64,000 nucleotides of DNA, from assembly GCA_023213395.1 (NCBI GenBank), contig CM041465.1:147319741-147383740 (forward strand), given 5' to 3'. Position 1 is the stretch's first letter. Each line of letters begins with the position of its first letter. Origin of the DNA: Cycas panzhihuaensis (lineage: Eukaryota; Cycadophyta). Shown piece after piece: positions 49,553 through 59,126 of the stretch. The translations under genes were made by a program, and so were the position numbers. A model generated the notes under the pieces. It worked only from the letters and a program-made list of their open reading frames with translations. It made no database searches and was not told where the DNA came from.

Positions 49553-50905
49553 TCATCTCTTGCTTCGTAGTTTGGGACTCTGCCCTCCTCCGTCCCTTAG
49601 GGTTCTCTGATTATCTTGGTCTATCTGTAGGGTTGCCTCCCTTTCTTGCAATACCTTGTGTGAGGGCCTCCCAGGCCTCTTTTCGCTTCCAAAATTTGGT
49701 CTTTTCCCTTGTTCTAGCTCTTTAGAACCCTCTTGGGTCCCTTTCCCCCTGATTTTCCAAACCCTCTCTGGTCTCCCTTGCTCCTCTTGTCCAATTGGGA
49801 GAACTAGCTCTTCAGTTTGGGAAACCTCCTTTTCCCCAGGTAGAGTCTCCTTTACCACATTGGGATACAGGATCTCATTCGATTGATTCTAGATGGGGAC
49901 TGTGGGGGAGCACACCCTGACTCCCTCCCTATCTTCTGCCTCCCCTTCTTCCAAAAGGGCATCTTCTTCCTCCAAATTCAGCTCCTGTCCAGCTTTGATT
50001 AGATCATCTTCACTCCTCTTCATCTCTTTCGTTGTTTTCGAAGGTTCACTCTGGTTATCTTTTCCCACTTCCTTCTCTTCCTCACAGGGAACTTGAGGCT
50101 CTTTCTTTGGTTCTCTAGGGCACTTTAGGGGTATGTGACCCAGTCGCTTGCACTTTAAACATCTTACGTTTTCATGTTTATCGATTAGTTTCTGGTCTTT
50201 GTACCATCCTACTCCCTCAATTTTCACTTGATCGGGGAGGGGTTTATCCGTTCTAGCTAGAACACAGAGTCTAGCGTTCACTAGCCTGCTCTTGTTCTTA
50301 GTGGTTGAATCAACCACTAGGAGAGGACCTGTGACCTTAGCAACCCCTTTTATAACATCCAAGTCCCAAGCTTGTAATGTAAATCCTGGTAATTAGACCT
50401 AAATAGGGATTTGCTTAACGAAACCCTCAACCGAATCGAAGTCCAGATGCCACTTTTCCATAAGAACCACTTTCCTCCCCATTATCTAGGATGATTTCAA
50501 TAAGACACTAACCGTGCCTTCTTTAAACATAAATTTGAAAAGTACACACCCTCTTGGAAGTGCAATGACCTCCACTGGGCCTTTTAATTTCCATCTTTGT
50601 CCAACCCATTTTCTTATGGGGTCCACTCTAAGTCTAGGGCCTAAAAATTTCCCAACTAAAAAATTCTCCCAATGTTTCTCCATTCGATCCAAGAGTCTCT
50701 TAGGAACTAGGATTCTAATTGAGTCCTCATTTATAGTAGGATTTATTTCAAATGTTTTTACTTCTTCATTTCTTTGAGCCTCTAAATATGATTTACCATT
50801 GGTCAGTAAGTGGGTTTAGTTAGGGTTTAAAATTTGATTGTGAGGTTGGTTTTGTATTAAATCCTTATTTTTATCCATGTTCAAAAAATAGGAACCTTCT
50901 TCCAT
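49553..50905 (-). pseudogene. LINE ORF1: DUF4283-like RNA-binding protein with CCHC knuckle
   Basis: A single uninterrupted frame of about 450 codons begins MEEGSYFL at 50905. I count five in-frame stops, most where Gln or Trp would fit (IPI*V*LPGF at about 50.4 kb) and no frameshift. The N-terminal half resembles DUF4283 (WENFLVGKFLG, then LPGFTLQAWD). A CCHC knuckle CLKCKRLGHIPLKC lies near 50155-50115, followed by an acidic and then a Gln/Arg/Lys-rich tail. In plant LINEs this protein coats the RNA. It precedes ORF2 by 32 bases. Confidence 0.92.
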
Positions 50906-51436
50906 TGTTCTAAAGACAACAAAAAAATGCTTTATGAATAACTTCTATCAGTCTGGGTTCAAAATGAAGACCTCACCCGTCTTAACATGAGAGTACTAAA
51001 TCTTTAGTCCTCTTGCTTTTGCTTCCACTAAAATAGGAATAGAAACCCTCCCACTCTAAAGCAAGCAGTAACAATTTACTATATACACCTTTCCTGAGAT
51101 TCCTTTGTAAACTCTAATCCATCTAGATCTCCTCAAGAAAACTAGAGTGAAACCCTTAACCCACCAAGGAGAACGATCCTTTGATTCTACTCCTGTTGAA
51201 AGTACATCTGCGTCCCCTATTGGTCGAGAAAAAGTGCTCAACGCTACCAAACAACTCTCAAATGAAACATATTTTAGAAACCTTGAGAGCCAAGTCTCTT
51301 CTTCGGGCCATTTTGGAGGCATGGTCGTTCGCCTGAAGCTCAAAAATGCCTCTAGGTCCTCTCCCAATCGCTGTCATCACCTTCTGTGTCCAAACCCTAG
51401 TAGAACTAGCGAACCTCCTATCAGTATTATTAACAT

Positions 51437-51616
51437 AATCTGAGTGTTCAATACAATGGACTTTGATCTATATTTATAGATTGTAAGTACCTCAAATAAC
51501 AATATTTAGGTTTACATCCATCAGCCCATAATATCACAATATTACATCAATATTATTTGCACAATATTTTACCACTTTTACATTAGTCAGTAAGTTGTTA
51601 TAATACCACTCTAACA
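51437..51616 (-). repeat. copia-3 3' LTR, right piece
   Basis: Resumes after the LINE at the duplicated AATCTGAGTGTT and ends CTCTAACA. The next bases (TCTCCTCTTAATGTAAATG) match the polypurine-tract region of copia-2, which shows the two are related. The rebuilt LTR would be about 310 bp. Confidence 0.75.
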
Positions 51617-52300
51617 TCTCCTCTTAATGTAAATGTGGGGTCTTGAAATCTTTCCAGGGATTTGTCTATCTTTTTATTCTTGTCGATAGATCCCCCCTCA
51701 AGGATAAGCTCGTTGAATACCAATTGCATGAACATTGATGAAGTGATCTTCAGTAAGAACTTAATGAACACATCCTCAAGTTGATCTTCACTCAGACAAA
51801 ACTCAACCTGCATCTTCTCTGATCTGATTTGCTCTTAGATGTAATGGTGCTTTGCCCCATATGTGTGTGATTCTGTGGAAATGTCCCCAACAATCCTTAT
51901 AACCATACAACTCCTCTTGCATCGACACTTAGTCCATGATACTTGGCCTTTTTCCTTTGACTAAACTAAGAGGTTGAGCTACTTGAGCCATGTAGATCTC
52001 CTCTTCAAGTCTCTGTTAAGGAATGCTGACATCTTATTCTTTGATATGACTCCCAACTATATGTAGCTGCCAAAGTAAGGATCAATCAGACCGAAAACAA
52101 CATAGAGACTAGTGCAAATGTCTCTTCATACGTGATTTTTTCTTTCTGTTTGAAATCTTCCCAATAAGCTTTGCTAATTTGCAAACTAACTAGGTTCTTT
52201 GAGAGAGGTAAGGGATCCAAATCCCATATATCACTCCTCCTCCAATGCAACTTTCCATTGTGAATCACCACTCACTAGAATTGTGGGTGTCTATGACAAG
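51617..52300 (-). pseudogene. copia-3 pol remnant, heavily deleted
   Basis: On the minus strand, 52271-52086 reads WDLDPLPLSKNLV and KEKITYEETFALV, the N-terminal end of copia RT (WDLV.LP.GK, then YEETFAPV). Next to it, at 51.83-51.65 kb, lies the extreme C-terminal tail (IREDAG.VLSE, then a decayed AD.FTK-like stretch). The rest of RT and RNase H is missing through deletion. No 5' LTR was found to the right, so only the 3' end of the element survives here. Confidence 0.72.
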
Positions 52301-54200
52301 TTTGATCCACATGTTGATCCTTGTTCTTCAATCATCCTCTAGGTCTTCAATCATCTCATTAGAGTTCTTAATGGTCCTCCTAGTCCACAATGAAACACGT
52401 GTTGTAATCCATGCCTCTTACAACGACTCCTTATCATCACTTCCATTAGGTCCTGCTTCTATCTCAAACACAATGTTAGGTACACAAAAACCTTTACACC
52501 TACTAAACCATGACTCAGAAAGGGAAGAAATGAAGGATAAAACTTATTTTTAGATGACACTTCAGCATGATACGTCATATACTCTTCAACTTTACATCTA
52601 GACTAATCACAATGCTTTTCCCCTACAAATCACACAATTTGTAAGATTTGTTTCAAACCCCTTACAAACATACTTCAAACTCTTGTGATCTTGCTGTTGC
52701 GATTTTCATCTAAGATGTGTGCACTTTAATGGATCTCAATATCCAATGGAAGGTTTCTGACCGGTCCAACACACAATGGGAGATGTACCATGAACAATCT
52801 CAATAGGTACCTATTAAACAGTTGTCACAATAGCTTCAACCAAAAAACATGGGAGGTAAACTCTTACCATGCACCAAACACCTTTACATCTGCATCACGG
52901 TACCGTGCAACAGAATTTTACGAGGGGTCTACGGGACAACCAACTCTCGTTTTATACTATGATAAAGGTAAAATTGATTTTAAAGCTTCTCATCATACAC
53001 CTTTCCATTCACACTTGAATTTCAATATAAACACACTATTGAATCTACATCAGAATTGTTCAAATATATACAAGCGTTGAACCAGCATTCGACAGGCTAT
53101 ATACCCTCATGCAAACATCAGTTCAACCACCCAAAGTATAATGGTCCACCACAAACCGATAACCACTTATATAAATAGGCCAATAAACAACAATTCTGAA
53201 TCACATTCACCTCATATATCTAATGTAAAAACACTGATATATATCAAATAAAACACCACTCTTTAATAAACAATCACACCCTTTTATAATATATGTGTGC
53301 AATGATCCATTACCACAACATAGTTTACTTGTCGTGTAGCTTAGTATTTTCGTAATTCATCCTTCTATCAATCAGTGAACATCTACACTATCATTGATAG
53401 CACACCCAACATGCCTTCTTATCAATTAGTGAATACCACTGCAATTGATAACAATCGTCCAACAAGCTCTCTCTTGTAACCACATGCAAGAAGAGCATAT
53501 CATCACCTCATATCGTTCACTTTGCCATGCCTCATATTTCTATTCAATATACAATTGCGATTGATCACTCAATCACCCCAGTGCACTTGCTTGAACAGAG
53601 AACCATCTCTCATCTAACGAAGTCAAAGGCAACTTAAGGTGACTAATATCAAAACGATCACTTAATATACTAAAAGCCTCAATTGATATCAATGATTAAA
53701 TAAAAAAATCATCAACCTTAATTGCAAAATAACTTCACATTAACGACAATCCAATTTGGGAAACTTCTACCGATCAATAATGTGTACTATGTCTGTGCTC
53801 CTATCTGTGCATGTTCCCCTTCTCTGTTTAGCCTCCGAAGTAACCACCAAGAGCAGCCCTCTATTACACGTGAAATCCTAGCTATTGTGCATAAGAAAGA
53901 AATCAATCCAAAAGGAGACATCGCCAATGGAAAGATTGGTTGAAGACTGTGTTATGTTATCCATTTGTTGAGATCCCTGTTTATGACTCATCAGTAGTCT
54001 GGGAAAAGAGGAGAGTCGACCTTGCAACAAACAACAGAACTTGAAGCTACTCTATTTCTTGGTCTGAGGCGGTTGTTAGCCAGAGGGTGCACTAGAGTCC
54101 TTGTTTTGGCATGTTTTCATACCAGATTGCAGACCTGAGTGAGCACAGTTGACTAAGATGTAAAGGACACCAACATCGCAAGGTGGGCTTAGGAATACTT
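52301..54200. other. No recognised gene
   Basis: Moderately AT-rich, with a higher C content on the plus strand than neighbouring DNA. A TATA-like TATATAAATAGG lies at 53166. Short frames only, and no LTR pair was recognised. It could include the leader of copia-3 or of the element at 54.5 kb. Confidence 0.4.
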
Positions 54201-54525
54201 TAGTTGTTTAGGTGGAGCCAGAGTCAGGTGGAGGCATAGATGCCTCTAAGTTGGAATCGCTAGGGCCAGAGGAAAGTTCATTGATTGTAAGGCAACTAGC
54301 ACTTGTCAAGAGACATTCCAGTGGAGTTAGATTGGATAGCTTAAAGTGGTTGAACTGAATTGCTCCCTGAAAGCAAGGTGATAAAATCCTCACTCTTAAA
54401 TATCTTTATTGTGGACTATTAGTCTGAAGCTAGTGCAGTACTCAATGAACATTTCTCATCACATTAAATTGGTAAGTTTCTGATTTCAAGTACACAATAA
54501 GCAACTTGATTGTAAGGTTATCAAA

Positions 54526-54880
54526 TTGGGTCATATTCATCTTCTATTAACAGAAGACAACTATTTAGAATGGTCAGAAAACATGAAGTCTTGGCTCATC
54601 TCCCTTGGATTATGGGAGATTGTTTTAGAAGGATACAATGATGCTTCACCAGAGCTGGAACAAAAGTACATATCTGCATTTCAATGGATTTCTGTCATGT
54701 CCACACAGGGAGGCTGCATAAAATACATTGATATTTTTTTACCTCACCCAAAATACTACTTGTAGGGCACACAAAACATGGAACTTCATAAAAGAGAAAT
54801 TTGATTCCAAGCTGACAAACCAACAACCAATGAATGAAGGTAAGGACATAAAAAATACAGCTAGTCAAAAGGAAGAAGTG
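54526..54880 (+). pseudogene. Element X gag N-terminal remnant
   Basis: Reads LTEDNYLEWSENMKSWLISL and then GLWEIVLEGY, the standard N terminus of copia-type gag (DUF4219/UBN2 family). After a frameshift near 54.72 kb, the frame of the downstream ORF carries AHKTWNFIKEKFDSKL, also gag-like. A TAG codon at 54881-54883 separates it from the ATG at 54887, so the original protein was probably a gag fused in frame to the acidic ORF. Confidence 0.75.
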
Positions 54881-54886
54881 TAGGTT

Positions 54887-56383
54887 ATGCACAATAACCT
54901 GACAAAGAATCAGAAAAAGAAATTGAAGAGGAAAATAAAAAAGGATAAATGTAACCAGGTCAGTTTTTGTAAGAGTGAATCTCTTATAGATTCATTTGAT
55001 GATAAGGAAGGTGAAAAGGAATGTGAACTTATTTTTGAAAATAGGTTCTCTGTTGATGAAAGAACAAATGAATATAATTGTTGTGACAAAGCAATCTCTG
55101 CAAACGAACTTATTGATCGTTGCTTAGGATCTGAAGAAGAAGATGAAAATAAAGAACTAAAGGTTGAGAAGAGAATTATCCCATCAAACATCTTGAGTTT
55201 CAACACGTTAATAGGAAGGAGCGAAAGGATGGACATTGAAAATTTAGAAATTAGTCTATTACAGGTGGTTCAATATGGAAACGCAATTGACTTAGTGGAA
55301 AGTGTGGATTATATCACTTTAATCTATATTGATAAATTTGTTCCCAGGTTCCAAACATTGTCAGGTTACACTATTGTATGCATATACACAAGACTTTGTA
55401 TGACCACATTTAACATGGCAGTTTTTTCTACGCTTATCCTCGAAAGAATTCAAATTGTGTTAACATATCCTGCATTGGTTCTAGAAGGTTCATTCAAAAG
55501 AAGGAAGAACATAGTTGGAGTATCATTTGATCAGAGTCTTGTCTACCAAGATTGTTGTATGTCATGGGCAAGATACTTTGTCAAGAGAGGCAATCATGTT
55601 AAGATATTATACTATTCTTATGTTAGGAGGTACATACATGTGATCGTAACAGAAACCCTCACTGTATTTGATATAACAAAAGATCTCTTTGGTGATGAAG
55701 ATAAAACAAAATATTTTATTGATTCAGAACAAGTATTTGCACAGGTGGAAGAGGCTCTTGAAAGGGAATACAATTCAGGTAAACAAGATGTAGCGGATGA
55801 GCATGTTGAACCGGATACAGGTAACTATGATGAATTCATTGATTCAAGGGAGGATGATCTCATCAAAGATAATGAAGTAAAGTCTATTTGTTCATTTGAC
55901 GATCGTGTTGAGCTCATCTCTGATTCAGATATTAGTTGCACTCTAAATTGCTCACAAATCAATGAAGGTCTTGTTGAAAAGAAACACATGCAGGATGAAG
56001 ATATTCATGCTTATGTCTTACAAAACATTGATGACGATAATAATGATGGCCTATACAATGTTCACACTTCAAGTGATATTGATGACTTATCGTCATATTT
56101 GGATACTGATGATACTATCAACTTATCTCCAATTGTTGATGCTGAAGAAAGTGGAAGAAAACAGACGGTAACCAGAATTCTGATGGATGACATATTTGAT
56201 GTACAACTTGAAGACACCTTTGATAAGTACATGCAGAAACACCTAACAGGTCCTCACAAAGCACAAGTCAACTCAAGCTTGATCTACTACACATTTTGTG
56301 TAATAAAAGGTTCCCAATTGCACATGAAGACAAAGAAGACAAAGTTCAAGAATTGTCACTCTAAAGGACTACTCCAAAGGTGA
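54887..56383 (+). CDS. Intact 498-aa acidic protein of unknown function in an LTR element
   Basis: The longest open frame in the window and the only long one without a stop. The protein begins with a basic patch (KNQKKKLKRKIKKDK, residues about 8-22), then an acidic stretch, a more hydrophobic middle (about residues 120-225, including a Cys/Tyr-rich GYTIVCIYTRLCMTTFNMAV) and a long acidic C-terminal half rich in Asp, Glu and Ser. I see no zinc knuckle, protease DSG, RT or integrase motif, and no signal peptide. The hydrophobic part might hold a membrane segment, but the Arg and Asp within it argue against a clear one. The frame continues upstream through one TAG into gag, so the start codon is uncertain. 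Likely a retroelement accessory or modified gag protein. Function unknown. Confidence 0.6.
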   Translation: MHNNLTKNQKKKLKRKIKKDKCNQVSFCKSESLIDSFDDKEGEKECELIFENRFSVDERTNEYNCCDKAISANELIDRCLGSEEEDENKELKVEKRIIPSNILSFNTLIGRSERMDIENLEISLLQVVQYGNAIDLVESVDYITLIYIDKFVPRFQTLSGYTIVCIYTRLCMTTFNMAVFSTLILERIQIVLTYPALVLEGSFKRRKNIVGVSFDQSLVYQDCCMSWARYFVKRGNHVKILYYSYVRRYIHVIVTETLTVFDITKDLFGDEDKTKYFIDSEQVFAQVEEALEREYNSGKQDVADEHVEPDTGNYDEFIDSREDDLIKDNEVKSICSFDDRVELISDSDISCTLNCSQINEGLVEKKHMQDEDIHAYVLQNIDDDNNDGLYNVHTSSDIDDLSSYLDTDDTINLSPIVDAEESGRKQTVTRILMDDIFDVQLEDTFDKYMQKHLTGPHKAQVNSSLIYYTFCVIKGSQLHMKTKKTKFKNCHSKGLLQR

Positions 56384-56591
56384 CATTGCAGGATTGAAGG
56401 CCAAGATCAAGTCCAAGACATTGTATTCAAAACCTTTCCAAAATCAAGACGATGTAAATTCAAAGAAAGCAAAATACATGTTGATCAAATTAGAGTCCAT
56501 TGGAGGTCACGTTGAATGTCCTAAATCCATTGTCAAGTGTCATGTTAGTCTTTAGTATTCAGTCACTTTTTGTAATATTGACATTAAACAT

Positions 56592-56601
56592 TAAGGGGAG
56601 G
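56592..56601 (+). other. Element X polypurine tract
   Basis: The plus strand has TAAGGGGAGG immediately before the TGTTAGA of the LTR, so plus-strand DNA priming fits this position. Confidence 0.85.
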
Positions 56602-56987
56602 TGTTAGAATATAATGTTTAATGTTGTGTATGGTTAAGTAAAGTGTGTCCTAGGATTAATAGTCATAGTCCTAAGTCTTAGAGTCGAAGAGTCATTATAA
56701 TATTGTGTGAGAAGATAGAAGCCTATTGGTCAAGTTAGTTGGTGTAATGTCATTGATCAGGACAAAGGTATTTGTCCCACATGCATTACTTGTCTTGTAT
56801 ATCCTCCCACCTCTTTTGTATATAAAGGTGGTTGAGGTAGTATATGTCATCAAGTCATCATGGAGACTCATGTTGAATCTGTGATGTATTAGTGTTATGC
56901 TTATGTCAATTGAATACAGGTTATGCTTTGGTTATCGATCTTGTGGTTGTATTTGGAGTTGGAGGCTTTCCATGTTAAAATCTAACA
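56602..56987 (+). repeat. Element X 3' LTR
   Basis: 386 bp with perfect 7-bp inverted ends, TGTTAGA...TCTAACA. A TATA box (TATATAAA, 56819-56826) lies at a suitable place for the LTR promoter. CA-ending, no decay visible at the tips, and no partner in the window. Confidence 0.85.
56819..56826 (+). promoter_or_regulatory. TATA box of the element X LTR
   Basis: TATATAAA followed by GGTGG, about 218 bp inside the LTR. It is the probable core promoter for LTR transcription. Confidence 0.6.
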
Positions 56988-57866
56988 TAGTGATGGGCAT
57001 TCATAAGGGTGAGTTTTAGAGTGTAGTTTTAGTGATTATACAATAGATTTTATCACAACATACCAATTGAGTTGTATATGCATGCCCAATAATGCTTTTA
57101 ATATATATGGGTTTCTAGTTGCCATCAATGTGGTCATATAGTTTGCATACATAGTAGGCCCTATGGCCATTATGTATACAACCATATACACATTAAAATC
57201 CTTATTTATGATCAATTTTTAGGGATGAAAAAATTAAATAATTAACGTTCCTATGTTATCAAGGACACCATCCCAGTCCCACATGGCCTTGTACAACCCT
57301 ATACAATCTTGTGTACAATTGTATAGTTGTACCACGATCATCAAATCTAATACCTTAGTCGAATGGGCCCACTCAAATAAAAATAGTCTTTTGTTATAAA
57401 AAACAAAAGATTATACAACCTCCTACAATTTTAAATTTTGATGGAAGAGTGGTGAGAAATATTAAAGATAATAAATGTTATGGCATCATTACACTATAAC
57501 TTTGGCCTCCTCATGTAACACTTGGAAAGCTCCATGAGTTGATGATGAGAGATGGTCACATTTGGTAAAGACCTCTTTTGGATTATGTTGCTTCACACTT
57601 TCTCTCCCAACACTCCTTGCTCCAATTGTTTCCTTTTATTTATGTAATGGCATGATGATTTATCTTTAAATTTTGGAGGTGGCTTCTCTTAGACAAGTGG
57701 AGAAGTTTTCTTCTATAGGAAGCTTGCTTCTTAATTTTCTAATGTGAAGCTACCTCTTAAACGTTTTTAATGGCCACCTCTTGTACAACAATTCTCATAA
57801 TTAGTATTTGACTTTTTGTGGAAGCTTTTTGAGGTTAAATTGAAGCTGAAATTCACTCTTGTAACA
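56988..57866 (-). other. Flank and 3' LTR region of gypsy A
   Basis: The right end is clear. CTCTTGTAACA at 57856-57866 is followed by the pyrimidine tract TTTCTTCCCTCT (57867-57878), a polypurine tract in element orientation, so the LTR ends at 57866. Its left end is uncertain. TGTTATCAAGG at 57257 is a possible start. No partner copy is in the window. Confidence 0.5.
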
Positions 57867-58896
57867 TTTCTTCCCTCTAAAAAATCATAGTCCTTAATGA
57901 GGCTTGCTTCTCTACCAAAGGTGTTGGACTCCCATGATACTTCTTTTATGGGTTTATTTGACCATTTAACTATATTCTGGTTGTGTCTAAAATTTCAACT
58001 AGATGATTTGTTACTTGTTCAACCCATTGTACATCCACTTAAGTGGGTAACTTCTTGTGAAATCTTGATCAAATTTGTTTTAGGAAGCTAATATGGAATA
58101 GAGTTCATTTGATATGTAGAGGTAATTGTAACTTATATGTCATATCATTTATCTTCTCTAGCACCTTAAGTTGACCATAATAGCTCGGGGGTAATTTAAT
58201 GTATTTTCTTGTTGGTAAGATAGAGTTTGTTTTTACCCCTAAGTACACCTTATCCTCAATATTAAACATTCTTGGTGTTATGTTTTGGTTCACATGTAGC
58301 TTGGCCCAGGCTTATACCCTTTGAACATTTTTCTTGTATCTTTCAAATTCTTATTGCATTTCTTGAAGCATGTCCATTGAAGCTTGAGATTTTCCTATAT
58401 AAGTTTACAAGTTCAATTCAAAAGGAAGTATGGATTCATACCCATGCATCGCCTTAAAAGGTCTTATCCATGTTGATGAATGTCTACTATAATTTGTGAG
58501 AAAACTTCATGTGTAGTAGACTTTCTTCCCATAATTTTTGTTTCGTTACCACATGTTCTCTAAGCTTGTCCTCCATTATTTGATTTATTTATTCAATTTA
58601 CCCATTAGTTTATGGGTGATCTCTAGTACTGAACTATAAATTTATGTTAAATGTCTTAAATAATTCTTGTTAAAGGTTGCTTTTGAACTTTGTATCTCTA
58701 TCACTTACAATTGGCCTTGGGATCCCAAACTTTGAAAATATCTTTGATATCAATATTTTCGCTATATGGTTTACTTTCTTTGTCATTTTACTTAGTATAA
58801 ACCTAAGCATTTTCATAAGTCTATCAATGACTATCAACCTTTGATCATTTTGTTGTCATGTTTTTGGTAAAATTGTAACAATATCCATAGAGATAC
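57867..58896 (-). pseudogene. Gypsy A: integrase core and C terminus, truncated by gypsy B
   Basis: Minus strand, reading down from 58890: an integrase start MDIVTILPKT, then IVSDRDTKFKSNL (second catalytic Asp kept) near 58.70 kb, and an NG.IE..N segment with the catalytic Glu near 58.60 kb. After several stops come the SH3-like C terminus (58293-58105: FNIEDKVYLGVKTN, LPPSYYGQLKVLEKI) and a decayed tail to the polypurine tract. Everything 5' of the integrase start is displaced beyond gypsy B or absent. Stops are mostly TAA or TAG in place of Gln. It is unrelated to B at close range. Confidence 0.85.
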
Positions 58897-59115
58897 TGTT
58901 ACGAACCCAGTTCGCAACCTTAGGAAGATTATCAAATCTAGTAGAGAACACACGAGCACACAGAAGGATTCAATAGTCAAACACTTATATATTAAATGAT
59001 GATTGATGTTTACAATATGTTGAGGGCTATATTTATAGGCCCTTTCTCATTAAAATTTATATCTTTTCAATATGCCCATTCGATGATTAATTACTGTTTA
59101 AGGAGGTTCATAACA
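58897..59115 (-). repeat. Gypsy B 3' LTR
   Basis: 219 bp, TG...CA. It is bounded by gypsy A sequence on the left and by the gypsy B polypurine tract on the right. A TATA-like TATATTTATAGG lies near 59030. The partner LTR was not found. Confidence 0.82.
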
Positions 59116-59126
59116 ATTTCTTCCCC

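Larger units (their letters stand above)
45364..51436 (-). mobile_element. Near full-length plant L1-type LINE
   Basis: About 6.07 kb on the minus strand. A poly-T at 45364-45371 marks the poly-A 3' end, and an exact 12-bp target duplication brackets the element. ORF1 (50905-49553) and ORF2 (49520-45588) are separated by only about 32 bases, the usual L1 layout, with about 0.5 kb of 5' leader. Both ORFs contain stops and ORF2 has frameshifts, so it is inactive, but it is better preserved than the surrounding LTR elements. It inserted into the copia-3 LTR by target-primed reverse transcription. Confidence 0.95.
54500..56987 (+). mobile_element. Element X: LTR element 3' part with an unusual acidic ORF
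   Basis: A gag-like start at 54526 is followed, after a frameshift and one TAG, by a 498-codon open frame (54887-56383), about 200 bp of non-coding DNA, a polypurine tract (56592-56601) and a 386-bp 3' LTR. There is no room for protease, integrase or RT between the ORF and the LTR, so this is a non-autonomous design with one extra ORF, or pol was lost. No 5' LTR was found upstream. The element is 5'-truncated or its left LTR is unrecognisable. Confidence 0.75.

Noticed and set aside
49498-50096. Plus-strand ORFs over the LINE ORF1 region
   Set aside because: Antisense shadows of ORF1, which keeps one frame over 1.35 kb with a CCHC knuckle.
52790-53080. 96-codon plus-strand ORF
   Set aside because: No recognisable domain or gene context. 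The length is within chance expectation for this composition.
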